Below are positions 43,068 to 51,214 of a stretch of DNA of 64,000 nt, one piece after another. Numbering within the stretch: position 1 is the first letter of the stretch; the number at the start of each line of letters is the position of its first letter. The DNA is from JAXIPB01 sp045403155 (GTDB lineage: Bacteria; Actinomycetota; Actinomycetes; Mycobacteriales; Micromonosporaceae). Both the position numbers and the translations under genes were made by a program. The stretch lies in the NCBI GenBank assembly GCA_045403155.1, contig JAXIPB010000104.1, forward strand, positions 1 to 64,000, read 5' to 3'. The notes below the pieces were generated by a model. The model was not told the origin of the DNA, ran no database searches, and worked only from the letters and a program-made list of their open reading frames with translations.

Positions 43068-44495
43068 TCACACACGGGTCCGAGCCGAAAAGGCTGCGGC
43101 ACCTGACGGCCGGGCGGGTGCCGCGGCGCCGATACGGCCCCCTCGGCCGGAACGCGACCTCACCGATGGCGCCGCGGCCGGTGACTCGGCGCCGGCGCGA
43201 GGCCCGGCAGAGGAAGAGGGCTTCGCGGCGCGACGTGAACGGCCATGCCGCGACGGTTCGGACGCGGTCGGATCGTCGAGCCGTGGTGTGATGAACGACC
43301 GCTGGCCCGGGGCGAGTCGGGTGAGCAGCGGATGGCCGGGGCGAAGTCGCGTGGTCGTCGGCGCGATGCCAGCCCTGCGGGCCAGCGCGCGCACGTCGCC
43401 GATCTGGTCGTCGGTCACCAGCGTGACCACTGTTCCATGCGCGCCGGCGCGGGCCGTTCGGCCGGAACGATGCAAGTACGCCTTGTGCTCGATCGGCGGA
43501 TCGGCGTGAATGACGAGAGTGACGTCGTTGACGTGGATGCCGCGGGCTGCGATGTCTGTGGCAACCAGCGTCTTCGCGCTGCCGTCGGAGAAGGCGAGCA
43601 GGTTGCGACTGCGCGCGTTTTGGGCCAGGTTGCCGTGTAGCTCCACGGCCGGCACCCCGGCGGCGATGAGCCTTCGGGTCAATGTCTTCGCCCCGTGTTT
43701 GGTGCGGGTGAACACCAGCGTGCGACCCGGCGCGGCCACGAGGTCGACCAGGACGGGCAGCCGGTCGTCATGGCTCACATGCAATACATGGTGCGACGTC
43801 TCCGCCAGCGGTGTCGGCGACGAGTCGACGCTGTGGGTAATGGGGTCGGTGAGGTACCGCCGCACGAGGACGTCGACCTGGCCGTCGAGCGTCGCGGAGA
43901 ACAGCAGACGCTGGCCGGATCGCGGGGTCTGATCGAGGAGTCGCCGAACGACGGGCAGGAAGCCGAGGTCGGCCATGTGATCGGCCTCGTCAAGCACGGT
44001 GATCTCGACTGCGTCGAGGTGTGCGTGGCCCGCCTTGACGTGGTCGGCGAGCCGGCCGGGGCAGGCAACGAGGATGTCCACGCCTGCGCGAAGGCCGGAG
44101 ATCTGGGGGTTCGGGCTCACTCCACCGAAGACGGTCAGAGTGCGCAGTGACATCGCCTTGGCCAGCGGGGCGATCGCCGCCTCGATCTGGGTAACGAGCT
44201 CGCGAGTGGGCGCGAGGATCAGTGCCCGCGGGCGACCGGGCCGTCGCGGCGAGGTGGAGGCGGCCAGCCGGATGATCAAGGGCAGCGCGAATGCGTAGGT
44301 CTTGCCCGAGCCGGTTCGTCCCCGGCCGAGCACGTCACGTCCGGCCAGCGTGTCGGGCAGCGTCGCAGTTTGGATTGGGAATGGCATGGTGATGCCGCCT
44401 GCGGCGAGCGCCGAGGTGAGTGCGGCGGGCACGCCGAGGTTGGTGAAGGTGGTAGGGGTCGATGGGGGTGTGGTGTGGGGGCGGCGTGCCGCCAT
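43068..44495 (-). CDS. DEAD-box RNA helicase
   Basis: 475 residues from ATG 44495 with GGAG upstream. The motifs run in order: Q motif (FTNLGVPAALTSALAAGGIT with PFPIQTATLP), Walker A GRTGSGKTYAF, PTRELVTQIEA, TLTVFGG, PGRLADH, DEAD in VLDEADHMADLGF, SAT in LFSATLDG, then the second RecA lobe with VFTRTKHGAKTL, LVATDIAARGIHVNDVTLVI and HRSGRTARAG. The C-terminal tail (about 390-475) is basic and rich in Ser/Arg/Ala, as in cold-shock-type RhlE-like helicases. It probably acts on RNA structure or ribosome assembly. Confidence 0.95.
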   Translation of the reverse strand: MAARRPHTTPPSTPTTFTNLGVPAALTSALAAGGITMPFPIQTATLPDTLAGRDVLGRGRTGSGKTYAFALPLIIRLAASTSPRRPGRPRALILAPTRELVTQIEAAIAPLAKAMSLRTLTVFGGVSPNPQISGLRAGVDILVACPGRLADHVKAGHAHLDAVEITVLDEADHMADLGFLPVVRRLLDQTPRSGQRLLFSATLDGQVDVLVRRYLTDPITHSVDSSPTPLAETSHHVLHVSHDDRLPVLVDLVAAPGRTLVFTRTKHGAKTLTRRLIAAGVPAVELHGNLAQNARSRNLLAFSDGSAKTLVATDIAARGIHVNDVTLVIHADPPIEHKAYLHRSGRTARAGAHGTVVTLVTDDQIGDVRALARRAGIAPTTTRLRPGHPLLTRLAPGQRSFITPRLDDPTASEPSRHGRSRRAAKPSSSAGPRAGAESPAAAPSVRSRSGRGGRIGAAAPARPSGAAAFSARTRV

Positions 44496-44645
44496 GAATT
44501 CTCCGAACGTGGAAGGGTCGTCCTGCCCGGCGCAGACCTGTCCGGTCGCGGCGCGTGGTGGTCGACATTCAGACACGGCCCGAGGCAGAACTGTGCGGGC
44601 CGCGTCTCTAGTCTACCCGATCCGTCCGGCGAGCCGCCTCGCCCC

Positions 44646-45680
44646 TCACCCTGTGCGGCGACGGCGAACGCTCGTACGGACCGTGGACTCGCGCACAACA
44701 AGCTCGGGCTTGAAGACGACGTGCCGGTGTTCATGGTGCCCCGGATCGTTCGCTTCCTCCAGCAACAGCTCGGCTGCGGTGCGGCCGAGCTGCTCCCGCG
44801 GCTGCCGGATGGACGACAGCGGCACGGCGGCGGCGGCCGCGAAGTCGATGTCGTCGTACCCGATGATCGCCACGTCCCGCGGAACCCGTACCCCGCGCAG
44901 GGTCATCTCTTGCAGGACGCCAAGCGCGAGAAGGTCGTTGGCGCAGAACACCGCAGTCGGGCGATCCGCCGGCGGCAGATCCGCGATCCCTTCGCCGGCC
45001 CGCCGGCCGGCGGCCACGCTGAGATTGGGTGTGTCGATGATGCGTAGGTCCTCGCCATCGCCGGCGAACATCGCGGAGAACCCTCGACGCCGATCGGCGA
45101 CCTGCTGGATGGTGATGGGACCACCCACAAAGGCGACCCGACGGTGACCGATGTCACGCAGATGGGCGCCGGCGAGTTGGCCGCCGAGTACGTCGTCGAC
45201 GGCCACGGAGCAGCGGTTGCGCTGTCCGCTGCCGCGGTCGACGAGCACCACCGGTATGCCTCGACGTACGAACTGCTGCAGTCGGGAGTCTCGCCCGTCG
45301 TCGACCGGCGTGATGAGCACGCCCTTGACCCGCTGCTCCTCGAGGAGGTCAAGATGGCGCCCCTCACGCGCTTCGCTCTCCCCGCTGTTGCACACGACGG
45401 CCACTGCACCGGCGGCCTCTATTGCCTCCTCAGCGCCGCGCACCACATCGGTGAAGAACGGATTGGCCACGTCGAGCACGACGATAGCGACGGTGCGGCT
45501 GCGGCCCGCGCGAAGTTGCCGGGCCGGGTCGTTGCGAACGTAGCCGAGCTTCTTGATCGCATCGATGACGCGCCGACGGGTCGGCTCGGAGACCACCTCC
45601 GGACGGTTGAGCACATTGCTCACCGTGCCCAAGGACACGCCCGCCTGACGTGCGACCTCCTTAATGCTCGTCGCGTCCAT
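44646..45680 (-). CDS. LacI-family regulator of the L-rhamnose operon
   Basis: 344 residues from ATG 45680. The helix-turn-helix reads TSIKEVARQAGVSLGTVSNV and LNRPEVVSEPTRRRVIDAIK, then the hinge and a periplasmic-binding-like effector domain with VAIVVLDVANPFFTDVVRGA and RVAFVGGP. DNA contacts (R and T of the recognition helix) look normal. It is divergent from the rhamnose ABC and catabolic operon, and two near-palindromic TGAAnCGnnTCA sites lie between them. The ligand is probably L-rhamnose or a pathway intermediate, inferred from context. Confidence 0.9.
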   Translation of the reverse strand: MDATSIKEVARQAGVSLGTVSNVLNRPEVVSEPTRRRVIDAIKKLGYVRNDPARQLRAGRSRTVAIVVLDVANPFFTDVVRGAEEAIEAAGAVAVVCNSGESEAREGRHLDLLEEQRVKGVLITPVDDGRDSRLQQFVRRGIPVVLVDRGSGQRNRCSVAVDDVLGGQLAGAHLRDIGHRRVAFVGGPITIQQVADRRRGFSAMFAGDGEDLRIIDTPNLSVAAGRRAGEGIADLPPADRPTAVFCANDLLALGVLQEMTLRGVRVPRDVAIIGYDDIDFAAAAAVPLSSIRQPREQLGRTAAELLLEEANDPGHHEHRHVVFKPELVVRESTVRTSVRRRRTG

Positions 45681-45749
45681 CGCTCCTCATCTGCTAGCCC
45701 GGCAGCAGCGCGCGGACCCCCCAGCCGGTAGAACTACGGTACGGCATGC

Positions 45750-45761
45750 TGAAACGTGTCA
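45750..45761. promoter_or_regulatory. LacI-type operator near the regulator gene
   Basis: TGAAACGTGTCA differs by one base from the perfect palindrome TGAAACGTTTCA typical of LacI-family sites. It lies 70 bases upstream of the LacI start and could serve autoregulation. Confidence 0.55.
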
Positions 45762-45842
45762 AGAAGCCATACGGCCTTGATCCACCACCAGCAGCGCGCA
45801 TTTGTCTGCGTGGTAACGGTCCGGTAACATGATCAAGAACTC

Positions 45843-45872
45843 TTGACGCGGCTCCGGGCCGCCTCCTATCGT
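45843..45872 (+). promoter_or_regulatory. Promoter of the rhamnose operon
   Basis: TTGACG (45843-45848) and TATCGT (45867-45872) with an 18-base spacer, oriented toward the ABC ATPase gene (GTG 45935). Confidence 0.55.
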
Positions 45873-45889
45873 TTTCGTAGCTGAAGTGG

Positions 45890-45901
45890 TGAATCGTTTC
45901 A
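45890..45901. promoter_or_regulatory. LacI-type operator at the rhamnose operon start site
   Basis: TGAATCGTTTCA lies about 18 bases after the -10 box, where a bound repressor would block transcription. It shares the TGAA-CG-TCA pattern with 45750-45761. Confidence 0.6.
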
Positions 45902-45934
45902 ACAACCTCGGGCGAGACGGCAAGTGGGGTCAAC

Positions 45935-47512
45935 GTGGTCGAACCGTCACACGCGGGGCACGAACCGGTGATCAGCCTGCGTGGCGTCGGCAAGTCGTTC
46001 GGCGCCGTCGTGGCGTTGCGCGACGTGCACCTCGACCTTTACCCGGGCGAGATTCACGCCCTGGTCGGAGAGAACGGCGCGGGGAAGTCGACGCTGGCGA
46101 AGATGCTGGCCGGCGTGCACAGCCCGGACGTGGGGCTACTCATTCTGGACGGCACACCGGCGAGCTTCAGCGGCCCGGCGGCCGCTCGGGAGGCCGGCGT
46201 CGCGGTGATCTACCAGGAGCCGACGCTGTTCCCCGACCTGTCGGTGGCCGAGAACATCTTCATGGGCCGCCAGCCGCTGCGCGGCGAGGGTCGTCTGGAT
46301 CGCCGAATCGACCGACGCATCGACCGACGAATTGACACTGCGGCAATGCGGCGTCGTGCCGGCGAGTTGTTCGCCCGCCTCGGTGTCCAGCTGGATCCGA
46401 GTCGGCCCGCCCGCGGGCTGTCCATCGCCGACCAGCAGCTCGTCGAGATCGCCAAGGCGCTCTCCATGGAGGCTCGGATCCTGGTTATGGACGAGCCGAC
46501 GGCGGCGCTGTCCGGCGTCGAGGTGGACCGGCTCTTCAGCGTCGCTCGTTCGCTTCGGGCCAACGGTGTGGCGGTGTTGTTCATCTCGCACCGGCTCAAC
46601 GAGGTCTTCGCGCTGTGCCAGCGGATCACCGTGATGCGAGATGGCGGCTGGGTCTCGACCGACCTGGTCGCGACGACCAATGTGGACCACGTCGTGCGGC
46701 GTATGGTGGGACGCGAGGTGTCCTCACTCTATCCCAAACGGAAAACCGATCCGGGCGAGGTTAACGGAGGACCCGGACCTCCTCTCCTGGACGTGCGCGG
46801 GTTGACCAGCCGTGGCGTGTTCAGCGACGTGAGCTTCAGCGTCCGCTCCGGTGAGATCGTCGGCCTGGCCGGCCTGGTCGGCGCGGGCCGCAGCGAGGTC
46901 ATCCGCTCCATCTTCGGCATCGACACATACGACGAGGGCGAGGTTTGGGTCGCCGGCGACCGGCTTCGGCCGAACAGCCCGGCTGCGGCGATCGCGGCCG
47001 GCGTCGCCCTCATCCCCGAGGATCGGCGGCAGCAGGGTCTGGTGATGCCGCTGTCGGTGGAGCGCAACGCGACGCTCGCCCGGCGCTGGTCGCTGAGCCG
47101 TCTCGGGTTGCTCGGCCGGGCGGCGGAGCGACGGGAGGCGCAGCTGTGGTCCAAGCGCCTGCACGTCAAGGCCGCCAGCCTGAGTGACCCGGTCTCCACA
47201 CTGTCCGGCGGCAACCAGCAGAAGGTCGTCATCGCGAAGTGGCTCGCCACGGCGCCGCGAGTCTTGCTCGTTGACGAACCGACGCGCGGCATCGATGTGG
47301 GGACCAAGGCCGAGGTACACCATCTGCTCTCGCAGCTCGCCGCGGACGGTGTCGCCGTGCTCATGGTCTCCAGCGAACTGCCGGAGGTGCTCGGCATGGC
47401 CGACCGCATCCTGGTGATGCACGAGGGCCGGCTCGTCGCCGAGCTGCCGCGTGATGGTGCCACCGAGGAGTCGGTGATGTTCGCGGCGACCGGGCATCGG
47501 GAGCGCACGTGA
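45935..47512 (+). CDS. Sugar ABC transporter, duplicated ATPase subunit (L-rhamnose)
   Basis: 525 residues from GTG 45935. Two ATPase halves, as in RbsA/RhaT-type importers. The first has LVGENGAGKSTLAKMLAG, the Q-loop IYQEPTLFPDLS, signature LSIADQQLVEIAKALS and Walker B ILVMDEPTAALSG. The second has a degenerate Walker A (GLVGAGRSEVIRSIFG), signature STLSGGNQQKVVIAKWL and LLVDEPTRGID. A DRRIDRRIDRRID tandem repeat of 12 bases sits near residue 120, unusual for the family. It is the first gene of the operon and overlaps the permease by GTGA. Confidence 0.93.
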   Translation: MVEPSHAGHEPVISLRGVGKSFGAVVALRDVHLDLYPGEIHALVGENGAGKSTLAKMLAGVHSPDVGLLILDGTPASFSGPAAAREAGVAVIYQEPTLFPDLSVAENIFMGRQPLRGEGRLDRRIDRRIDRRIDTAAMRRRAGELFARLGVQLDPSRPARGLSIADQQLVEIAKALSMEARILVMDEPTAALSGVEVDRLFSVARSLRANGVAVLFISHRLNEVFALCQRITVMRDGGWVSTDLVATTNVDHVVRRMVGREVSSLYPKRKTDPGEVNGGPGPPLLDVRGLTSRGVFSDVSFSVRSGEIVGLAGLVGAGRSEVIRSIFGIDTYDEGEVWVAGDRLRPNSPAAAIAAGVALIPEDRRQQGLVMPLSVERNATLARRWSLSRLGLLGRAAERREAQLWSKRLHVKAASLSDPVSTLSGGNQQKVVIAKWLATAPRVLLVDEPTRGIDVGTKAEVHHLLSQLAADGVAVLMVSSELPEVLGMADRILVMHEGRLVAELPRDGATEESVMFAATGHRERT

Positions 47513-48558
47513 CTCGCGTGGCCTTACCACCTCAGACGGATGCCCCGACACCAGTCGTCAGCGGCGCGACGAGAGTCGCGCACCGCTGGTTCGTCGCGCG
47601 CGAGCTCGGCATCGTGCTGGCCATCACGCTCCTCGTCGTGGCGACCACAGCAGTCAATCCGCGCTTCATCTCGGCGCAGAGCATCAAGGACCTGCTGCTC
47701 GGGTTCACCATCCTCGCGATCGTCGCCGTCGGGCAGGCCGTCGTCATCATCACCCGCAATGTCGACCTGTCGGTCGGCTCTGTCCTGGGGCTGTCCGCGT
47801 TCGCCACCGGCAGCCTGTTCCTGGCCGCGCCCGCGATTCCGATCCCGGTGGCGGTCGTGATCGGGACGGCGCTCGGGGCCGCCTGCGGAGTCGTCAATGG
47901 GGCGTTGATCTCCGCGATCCGGGTACCCGCGCTCGTCGTCACACTCGGCACGCTCTACGTGTTTCGCGGCATCGACTACACCTGGGCCACGGGGCGGCAG
48001 ATCAACGCCGCGGACATGCCCGTCGGTTTCCTACGGATGGGCACCGCCGCCGTGCTCGGCGTGCCCGTGCTGACCATGTTCGCGATCGCGGTCGTGCTGG
48101 TGGCCGGGTTCTACCTTCGCTCCTACCGCTCGGGCCGGGAGCTCTACGCCATCGGGTCCGATCCCGACGCGGCCCGGCTCTCCGGCATCCCCGTGGGTCG
48201 GCGCGTCTTCGCCGCGTTCGTGACCAGTGGAGCGCTGGCCGGTCTGGCCGGCGTGCTCTACGCCGCCCGCTTCGGGACCCTCGACGCAAATGCCGGCATC
48301 AACTCGGAACTCAATGTCGTCGCGGCCGTCGTCGTCGGCGGCGTCGCCATCTTCGGCGGCAGCGGCTCGGTCTACGGCGCCGCCCTCGGCGCGGTGTTGC
48401 TGACGACGATCGGCGCCGCTCTGCCCTCCCTCGGCGTCAACCCGTTCTGGCAGCGGGCGGCAGTCGGCGCGCTGCTGCTCGCCGCGATCGGCCTGGATCG
48501 TGCCCTCGCTGTACGGGTGGCGAGCCGCCTGAAGGGACGGAGGGCACGTGGCAACTGA
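47509..48558 (+). CDS. Sugar ABC transporter permease 1 (L-rhamnose)
   Basis: 349 residues from GTG 47509. Eight to ten membrane helices, with the BPD_transp_2 signature NVDLSVGSVLGLSAFATGSL and the EAA-like YAIGSDPDAARLSGIPVGR loop that contacts the ATPase. It overlaps the ATPase gene by 4 bases and the second permease by 11, so the three are tightly coupled. Confidence 0.92.
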   Translation: MTRVALPPQTDAPTPVVSGATRVAHRWFVARELGIVLAITLLVVATTAVNPRFISAQSIKDLLLGFTILAIVAVGQAVVIITRNVDLSVGSVLGLSAFATGSLFLAAPAIPIPVAVVIGTALGAACGVVNGALISAIRVPALVVTLGTLYVFRGIDYTWATGRQINAADMPVGFLRMGTAAVLGVPVLTMFAIAVVLVAGFYLRSYRSGRELYAIGSDPDAARLSGIPVGRRVFAAFVTSGALAGLAGVLYAARFGTLDANAGINSELNVVAAVVVGGVAIFGGSGSVYGAALGAVLLTTIGAALPSLGVNPFWQRAAVGALLLAAIGLDRALAVRVASRLKGRRARGN

Positions 48559-49594
48559 CCTCGCTACCACCGAGCAGAGCACCGCCACCGGCGCGAGCCG
48601 AGGGTTGTTCTCCACGCTGCGGTCGTGGGACGCCGTGGTGATCGTGGCCGTCGTGGTTGTCGCGATGGTCGGAAGCCTGACCATCGACGGCGTCTCCAGC
48701 CCTCGCTTCTGGCGTTTCGTGACGATCGAGATGATCCCGATCGCGCTGATCGCGCTGCCGATGACGCTCATCATCATCACCGGCGAGATCGATCTGTCGG
48801 TGGCGAGCATGCTCGGACTGACCTGCACCGTGATGGGGCAGCTGTGGTTTGTCGGTGTCTCGTCCCTGCCCGTGCTCATCGTGTTGTGCCTGCTGCTGGG
48901 GGCCGCGCTCGGCGCCGTCAACGCCACGTTCATTACCGTGTTCGGGCTGCCATCGCTCGCGGTCACGATCGGCACGCTCGCCCTCTACCGTGGACTCGCC
49001 TACGTCGTGCTGGGAGACCGCGCGGTCGCCAACTACCCGATCGAGTGGACGCGGCAGATCATCAGCCCCATACCGGGCACGACGATCCCGTGGTTCGTGC
49101 TGGTCGTCGCCGGATTGGCCGTGATCTTCGGCGTCATCCTGCACGCCACTCCGGTCGGGCGGGGCCTGTACGCCATCGGCAACAACGTTGATGCCTCCTC
49201 GTTCTCAGGGATCAGCGTTGCCCGTACCAAGTTCTGGCTCTTCGTCGTCATCGGCATGATCTCCGCCCTCGCCGGTGTCTACTGGACCCTGCGGTTCGCC
49301 AGTGCCCGAGCCGACAACGGCACCGGGCTCGAGTTGTCGGTCGTGGCGGCGGTCCTGTTGGGCGGGGTGTCCATCTTCGGTGGGCGCGGCGGCCTGGTCG
49401 GTGTCGTCGCCGCGGTGGTGTTGTTCGGTGTGCTGCGAAACGCGCTGCAGTTGGCGTACGTGCCGGCCAACACGCTGACCATCGTCACCGGGGCCCTGCT
49501 CATCGCATCCGTCGTCGGACCGAATGTCGTCGCCGTGGCACGGCAGCGGCTGCGCCACCGACGATCCGTCGCACCACCGGTGGCGGGGGCTTAG
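48548..49594 (+). CDS. Sugar ABC transporter permease 2 (L-rhamnose)
   Basis: 348 residues from GTG 48548, inside the end of permease 1. EIDLSVASMLGLTCTVMGQL and the coupling loop YAIGNNVDASSFSGISVART match the BPD_transp_2 family. Paired unlike permeases are usual for rhamnose-type (RhaPQ) importers. The binding protein follows 70 bases later. Confidence 0.92.
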   Translation: MATDLATTEQSTATGASRGLFSTLRSWDAVVIVAVVVVAMVGSLTIDGVSSPRFWRFVTIEMIPIALIALPMTLIIITGEIDLSVASMLGLTCTVMGQLWFVGVSSLPVLIVLCLLLGAALGAVNATFITVFGLPSLAVTIGTLALYRGLAYVVLGDRAVANYPIEWTRQIISPIPGTTIPWFVLVVAGLAVIFGVILHATPVGRGLYAIGNNVDASSFSGISVARTKFWLFVVIGMISALAGVYWTLRFASARADNGTGLELSVVAAVLLGGVSIFGGRGGLVGVVAAVVLFGVLRNALQLAYVPANTLTIVTGALLIASVVGPNVVAVARQRLRHRRSVAPPVAGA

Positions 49595-49664
49595 CCGCAC
49601 CCGCCGCTCGACCACTCACATGTCCAAACCGGAAGAGTCGGCCGAAGAAATGAAAGGATTCAAC

Positions 49665-50723
49665 ATGAGAGCCGCTGGCACCACACGTTTCCGTGCGGCC
49701 GTGATGGGGACGTTCGCCACGGTGCTCCTGCTCGGCGCCGCCGCCGCGTGCGCCGAGGAGACACCGACGACCACCCCCACCGGCAATGCCGGCACGATCA
49801 GGGAAGGATTGAAGATTGCCTTCCTGCCCAAGCAGGTCAACAACCCGTACTTCACCACGTCCGACAACGGCGGAAAGGCCGCGGTGGAGGAATTCAAGGG
49901 TGTCTATAGCGAGACTGGTCCGTCCGAGGCCAGTCCGTCGGCCCAGGTGAGCTACATCAACACGCTCTCCCAGCAGGGCACCAACGTCATCGTGGTCTCG
50001 GCGAACGACAAGGACGCCATCTGTGGTGCGCTCAACGAGGCACGTACGGCCGGCGCGAAGGTCGTGACGTTCGACTCCGATACCAACCCGACGTGCCGGG
50101 ACCTGTTCATCAACCAGGCCACGGCCGACGGCATAGCCAAGATCCAGATCAAGCTCATCTCGGACGCGATCGGTGCGGATGGCGGCGAGATCGCCATCCT
50201 CTCCGCGACGGCGAACGCGACGAACCAGAACGCCTGGATCGAGATGATGAAGACCGAGCTGGCCAAGCCGGAGTACTCGAAGCTCAAGCTGGTCGCGACG
50301 GTCTACGGTGACGACGACGACCAGAAGTCGTTCCAGGAGGCCCAGGGCCTGCTCGCGAAGTACCCCAACCTCAAGGGCATCATCTCGCCCACGACGGTCG
50401 GGATCGCGGCGGCCGGCCGATACCTGTCCGGTTCGGCGTACAAGGGTAAGGTTCAGCTGACCGGTCTCGGTACGCCGAACCAGATGCGCGCCTACGTCAA
50501 GGACGGCACGGTCAAGGCGTTCGCCCTGTGGAACCCGGCCGACCTGGGTTACCTCGCGGCGTACGCGGGTGGCGCACTCGCCTCCGGTCTCATCACCGGC
50601 AAGGAAGGCGACAAGTTCAAGGCCGGCAAGCTCGGCGAGTACACGGTCGGCAAGGACGCCACCGTCCTGCTGGGTGACCCGTTCACCTTCGACGCGTCGA
50701 ACATCGACCAGTTCCAGTTCTAA
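49665..50723 (+). CDS. rhaS: L-rhamnose-binding lipoprotein (RhaS-type)
   Basis: 352 residues from ATG 49665, selected because AAAGGA lies 6 bases upstream; ATGs at 49620 and 49650 are weaker. A lipobox GAAAAC puts the lipidated Cys at residue 29, so it sits on the outer membrane face. The periplasmic-binding fold shows IAFLPKQVNNPYFTTSDNGG, NTLSQQGTNVIVVSANDKDA and a second lobe with TPNQMRAYVKDGTVKAFALW, much like the RhaS rhamnose-binding family. A strong hairpin follows it, before the catabolic genes. Confidence 0.9.
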   Translation: MRAAGTTRFRAAVMGTFATVLLLGAAAACAEETPTTTPTGNAGTIREGLKIAFLPKQVNNPYFTTSDNGGKAAVEEFKGVYSETGPSEASPSAQVSYINTLSQQGTNVIVVSANDKDAICGALNEARTAGAKVVTFDSDTNPTCRDLFINQATADGIAKIQIKLISDAIGADGGEIAILSATANATNQNAWIEMMKTELAKPEYSKLKLVATVYGDDDDQKSFQEAQGLLAKYPNLKGIISPTTVGIAAAGRYLSGSAYKGKVQLTGLGTPNQMRAYVKDGTVKAFALWNPADLGYLAAYAGGALASGLITGKEGDKFKAGKLGEYTVGKDATVLLGDPFTFDASNIDQFQF

Positions 50724-50731
50724 CCGGCGGG

Positions 50732-50768
50732 CTGCGGGGTCGGCCACTCGATCTGGCCGACCCCGCAG
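50732..50768 (+). terminator. Intra-operon hairpin after the binding-protein gene
   Basis: CTGCGGGGTCGGCCA (50732-50746) pairs perfectly with TGGCCGACCCCGCAG (50754-50768) across a 7-base loop, a 15-bp stem. It lies 8 bases after the rhaS stop and before rhaM, so it could stop part of the transcription or protect the upstream mRNA, raising binding-protein levels. Confidence 0.7.
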
Positions 50769-50800
50769 AACCCCACGATATGCCGCAAGGGGGCCGCACC

Positions 50801-51214
50801 ATGGGTCGGGTCTGCTTCACGCTTCAGGTGCGACCGGAGAGGTTGGCCGAGTATCGGGAGCGCCACGCCGCTGTATGGCCGGAGATGCTGGCCGCGCTGC
50901 GCGGCGCGGGGTGGCGCGACTACTCGCTTTTCCTCCGCGATGACGGTCTGCTGGTCGGCTATCTGCAAACCGACGACCTGGCGGCGGCGCAGGCCGCGAT
51001 GGAAGCGACCGACGTCAACCGGCGCTGGCAGGCGGACATGGCGCCATTCTTCGTCGGAGACGATCAACGCGGCAGCAGCGTCGGAGACGATCAACGCGGC
51101 AACAGCGCCGGCTTACCCGACGGTCGACCCGACCGCGGCCTGACCGTCCTTGATGAAGTGTTCAATCTCGACGCCCAACTCGCGCGGGCGCAGCACCTGG
51201 GAGAAAGTCAATGA
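50801..51214 (+). CDS. rhaM: L-rhamnose mutarotase
   Basis: 137 residues from ATG 50801 (ATG 50780 also in frame). The family block VCFTLQVRPERLAEYRERHA and the VWPEMLAALRGAGWRDYSLF region carry the mutarotase active-site His and Tyr; NRRWQADMAPFF closes the fold. It interconverts the alpha and beta anomers of L-rhamnose for the isomerase. Usual members are about 105 residues; this one has a C-terminal extension with two copies of a 9-residue unit (VGDDQRGSS type) from a 27-base tandem duplication. It overlaps rhaI by ATGA. Confidence 0.9.
   Translation: MGRVCFTLQVRPERLAEYRERHAAVWPEMLAALRGAGWRDYSLFLRDDGLLVGYLQTDDLAAAQAAMEATDVNRRWQADMAPFFVGDDQRGSSVGDDQRGNSAGLPDGRPDRGLTVLDEVFNLDAQLARAQHLGESQ
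51053..51106 (+). repeat. 27-base tandem duplication inside rhaM
   Basis: The unit GTCGGAGACGATCAACGCGG plus seven more bases is repeated at 51053-51079 and 51080-51106 with one base change. It is in frame and adds nine residues. Confidence 0.75.
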
